Positions 63,185 through 64,000 of a DNA stretch of 64,000 bases are shown one piece after another. The notes beneath the pieces were generated by a model. That model saw only the letters and a list, made by a program, of their open reading frames with translations. It made no database searches and was not told the origin of the DNA. Both the position numbers and the translations under genes were made by a program. Each line of letters starts with the position of its first letter. Position 1 is the stretch's first letter. The DNA is from Seriola aureovittata (lineage: Eukaryota > Chordata > Actinopteri > Carangiformes > Carangidae), in the NCBI RefSeq assembly GCF_021018895.1, contig NC_079374.1, forward strand, positions 9,277,712-9,341,711. The letters run 5' to 3'.

Positions 63185-63798
63185 CTGCTGTACCCTGGTT
63201 GATTTAGAAGAGATGTCTTAGCCACATTTATACTTTTATTTTTATTTTACTGTTTTACACTATTATCTTTATTATCCAATGAAATGTTAACCAGCAGTGA
63301 TGCTAAAATAAGTGATAATAATTAATTAATAAATTAATAATTAATAATAAAATTTAAGATCTGATCAAACATCTGATTGTAAATGATTCTCCATAAATAC
63401 AGGTGAATGAACACTTCACAGATCATAGAGAAAGTTAGAGGATGCCTTTATAACTTTACCGCCCCACAGCCCCCAACCCTCACTAGGCAAGCTCTCTCTC
63501 TTCCCACATCCGTATTTTACCTGAAGAGGATCTGAATTGCCTACGGCTGCAAACTTGTTGCTGTTACCAACTGGCTTTTGCACCCTTGAAATAAGAAAGA
63601 CATTTTAGTTTTGTTTTGTTTTTTTTTTTTTCTTGGGTGTAATGTCGTGTTTTGATTCAGCCACAGCCTGTCCTGTGATGTAATGTTCCCTCCTGACTGA
63701 TATCATGTGTTTCTGCAGGAAATCCAAGACAGGATACGCATCATTGAGCTCTACGCTAAGGACCGGCAGTTTGCAGACTTTGTGCGGCAGCATCAAGC
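43634..63798 (+). CDS. impg2: Interphotoreceptor matrix proteoglycan 2 (C-terminal codons beyond window)
   Basis: IMPG2 is a photoreceptor membrane proteoglycan anchoring the matrix around rods and cones. Exons: 43634-43712, 43808-44035, 46263-46429, 46536-46561, 46670-46702, 47379-47425, 47656-47723, 47847-48002, 48997-49055, 49208-49228, 52265-52473, 53920-53963, 54133-54147 (micro-exon, tentative), 55744-55927, 56207-57177, 58688-58975, 59077-59296, 60453-60663, 62018-62206, 62950-63151, 63719-63798. All phases join, giving about 1165 residues. In order: signal peptide, furin-like RQKR before [32 protein letters not shown]1, an acidic central region, SEA2, Cys-rich EGF-like repeats, a membrane segment ([20 protein letters not shown]) and a cytosolic tail ([17 protein letters not shown]). 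The membrane segment and senp7 adjacency separate it from IMPG1. The final exon is outside the window. Confidence 0.95.
44463..44645. repeat. Dispersed repeat, copy 1 of 2 in impg2
   Basis: It shares with 53022-53205 the ordered blocks GACTTCACCAATTTA (GACTCCACCAATTTA in copy 2), CAAAATCAGTGC (CAAAATCGATGC) and TTACCCACAATGCAACT. The same family is thus inserted in two impg2 introns, at an older, diverged stage. Confidence 0.65.
45290..45662. repeat. Copy of the dispersed fish 'acttttactt' element
   Basis: Motifs in order include TACTTTATATTTGTACTTGT, AGCTTTAGTTACCAGTTGCT, CATTTTGCTGTACTTTTATC and GGAGTATTTTTGCAAAGGGG followed by CTACTTTCACCTAAGTAAAG. This is the same family as the copy at 19920-20215 and is not coding. 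Confidence 0.65.
47547..47581. repeat. (TG)n microsatellite in impg2 intron
   Basis: A pure TG tract about 75 bases before the exon at 47656. Confidence 0.95.
49229..52264 (+). other. impg2: Large impg2 intron splitting SEA1
   Basis: A 3.0 kb intron with phase 2 on both sides. It contains the decayed Tc1 transposase relic annotated separately and, near 51605, a 'TTAGGGCTGGGGGATATGG' start typical of another fish repeat family. No host exon is visible. Confidence 0.7.
49925..50615 (+). pseudogene. Decayed Tc1/mariner transposase relic
   Basis: Read in shifting + frames, the stretch gives [16 protein letters not shown] (DDE-transposase second-catalytic-Asp region), a segment around HSRLVVV, then [29 protein letters not shown] (normally SPDLNPIEHLWDVVER, the third catalytic region) and [20 protein letters not shown]. 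Stops and frameshifts interrupt it repeatedly. The 3' end CCTAATAAAGTGCTTGAGTG resembles the terminal repeat of these elements. This is an inactive insertion in an impg2 intron. Confidence 0.85.
52474..53919 (+). other. impg2: impg2 intron with CA/CG repeat and repeat copy 2
   Basis: It contains the second copy of the dispersed repeat (53022-53205) and a (CA)n tract at 53288-53346 that ends in alternating CG (to about 53354). No exon is visible. Confidence 0.75.
53022..53205. repeat. Dispersed repeat, copy 2 of 2 in impg2
   Basis: Partner of 44463-44645. The best-conserved block is TTACCCACAATGCAACT near 53104. Confidence 0.65.
54148..55743 (+). other. impg2: impg2 intron, nothing recognised
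   Basis: AT-rich intron before the exon at 55744. An open frame at 55326-55646 has no splice sites in the right phase and no family motif, so it is left as chance. Confidence 0.6.
56207..57177 (+). other. impg2: IMPG2 central exon, Glu/Pro-rich acidic region
   Basis: This single exon encodes 323 full codons, overwhelmingly Glu, Asp, Pro and Val, with a (GAGCCA)n microsatellite at about 56682-56723 giving an alternating Glu-Pro run. The reading frame stays open past the donor (GTGGAG/GTAAAG at 57177) to 57312, but the next exon joins at 57177 in phase 0. ASGSGTGD at 56353-56376, preceded by acidic residues, is a good chondroitin-sulfate attachment motif (SGxG with nearby acids). Confidence 0.85.
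57178..58687 (+). other. impg2: impg2 intron after the acidic exon
   Basis: A 1.5 kb intron with phase 0 on both sides and an acceptor preceded by a strong pyrimidine run (TTTTTCCCCCAG). No exon is visible. Confidence 0.7.
58688..59296 (+). other. impg2: IMPG2 second SEA domain exons
   Basis: The exons encode [31 protein letters not shown], then [34 protein letters not shown] and a stretch ending [17 protein letters not shown] is the SEA autoproteolysis sequence, so cleavage between Gly and Ser within this domain is expected. This is the best conserved part of the protein against my recollection of human IMPG2. Confidence 0.92.
59297..60452 (+). other. impg2: impg2 intron, nothing recognised
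   Basis: Phase 1 intron between the SEA2 and EGF exons. No exon or clear repeat is visible beyond a T-rich run near 59900. Confidence 0.65.
60453..62206 (+). other. impg2: IMPG2 EGF-like repeats and transmembrane segment exons
   Basis: Exon 60453-60663 has the cysteine pattern of two EGF-like modules ([45 protein letters not shown]). Exon 62018-62206 finishes the second ([17 protein letters not shown]) and carries the single membrane segment followed by a charged stop-transfer ([15 protein letters not shown]). The intron between them (60664-62017) shows nothing else. Confidence 0.92.
62641..62670. repeat. (GT)n microsatellite in impg2 intron
   Basis: A pure GT tract of 30 bases in the intron between the membrane and tail exons. 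Confidence 0.95.
63151..63181. repeat. (GT)n tract forming an impg2 5' splice site
   Basis: The exon ending ACCAAGGAG at 63151 runs straight into a pure GT tract, so the donor dinucleotide is the first GT unit of the repeat. The next exon (63719) joins in frame to give LTKE-EIQDR, the expected IMPG2 tail order. Confidence 0.9.
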
Positions 63799-64000
63799 GT
63801 GAGTGCCTCTCTTGTTTTTCCTCTCTTAGACTGCAATGAGATAAACAGGCCAGACAGGATATGAGGAAAAAAGGGGAAGTGAGTTTTGAGATACAGGAGG
63901 CTGACAAGATCGGAGTGATGAGGAGTTCAAGCCATGCCAAACCAGTGGGGAGACAGATTTATCACGGCTAAATCTGCACCAGCCAGGCCTGAAGTTGATA

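Noticed and set aside
43634..63798. IMPG1 as the identity of the proteoglycan
   Set aside because: A transmembrane segment with cytosolic tail and two EGF-like modules is present; IMPG1 lacks the membrane anchor.
1..64000. CRISPR arrays, bacterial operons, rRNA/tRNA genes or phage-like systems
   Set aside because: No regularly spaced direct repeats with unique spacers, no tRNA cloverleaf noticed, and all coding sequence is spliced vertebrate type.

Overview
This is nuclear DNA from a bony fish, most likely a percomorph teleost. It contains intron-rich genes with GT-AG junctions, very dense (CA)n/(TG)n microsatellites, and relics of transposon families common in fish (Tc1-like, hAT-like MITEs). 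All recognised genes lie on the + strand. Gene models were built by reading splice sites by eye and checking that the codon phase carries across every junction. Protein identities come from recalled family knowledge, not from a database search.

Layout: (1) 1-4491, intron sequence of bcor, rich in microsatellites. (2) 4492-8553, the last five coding exons of bcor (ankyrin repeats plus the PCGF1-binding PUFD domain), then its 3'UTR to about 9.2 kb. (3) 9.2-13.2 kb, intergenic, with a decayed Tc1-like transposon. (4) 13331-18449, complete atp6ap2 (V-ATPase accessory protein/(pro)renin receptor), 9 coding exons, 362 aa. (5) 19.6-21.1 kb, an unrecognised candidate gene with a promoter-like start, overlapping a dispersed fish repeat. 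(6) 22.9-39.2 kb, complete senp7 (SUMO-chain isopeptidase), 22 coding exons, 1062 aa, with an intact catalytic His-Asp-Cys set. (7) 39.2-43.6 kb, intergenic. (8) 43634-63798, impg2 (photoreceptor interphotoreceptor-matrix proteoglycan), 21 coding exons read; its last few codons lie beyond the window.

The order joins two blocks that are separate in humans: BCOR-ATP6AP2 (X chromosome) and SENP7-IMPG2 (chromosome 3). The genes act in unrelated processes: Polycomb repression, lysosome/V-ATPase function, SUMO deconjugation and retinal matrix. I see no operon-like or defence-type system. The most unusual points are the unrecognised gene at 19.6-21.1 kb, splice sites built from or abutting (TG)n tracts in senp7 and impg2, a GC-AG intron in senp7, a 20-bp perfect hairpin in a senp7 intron, a hAT MITE with near-perfect target duplication, and the acidic Glu/Pro-rich central exon of impg2.
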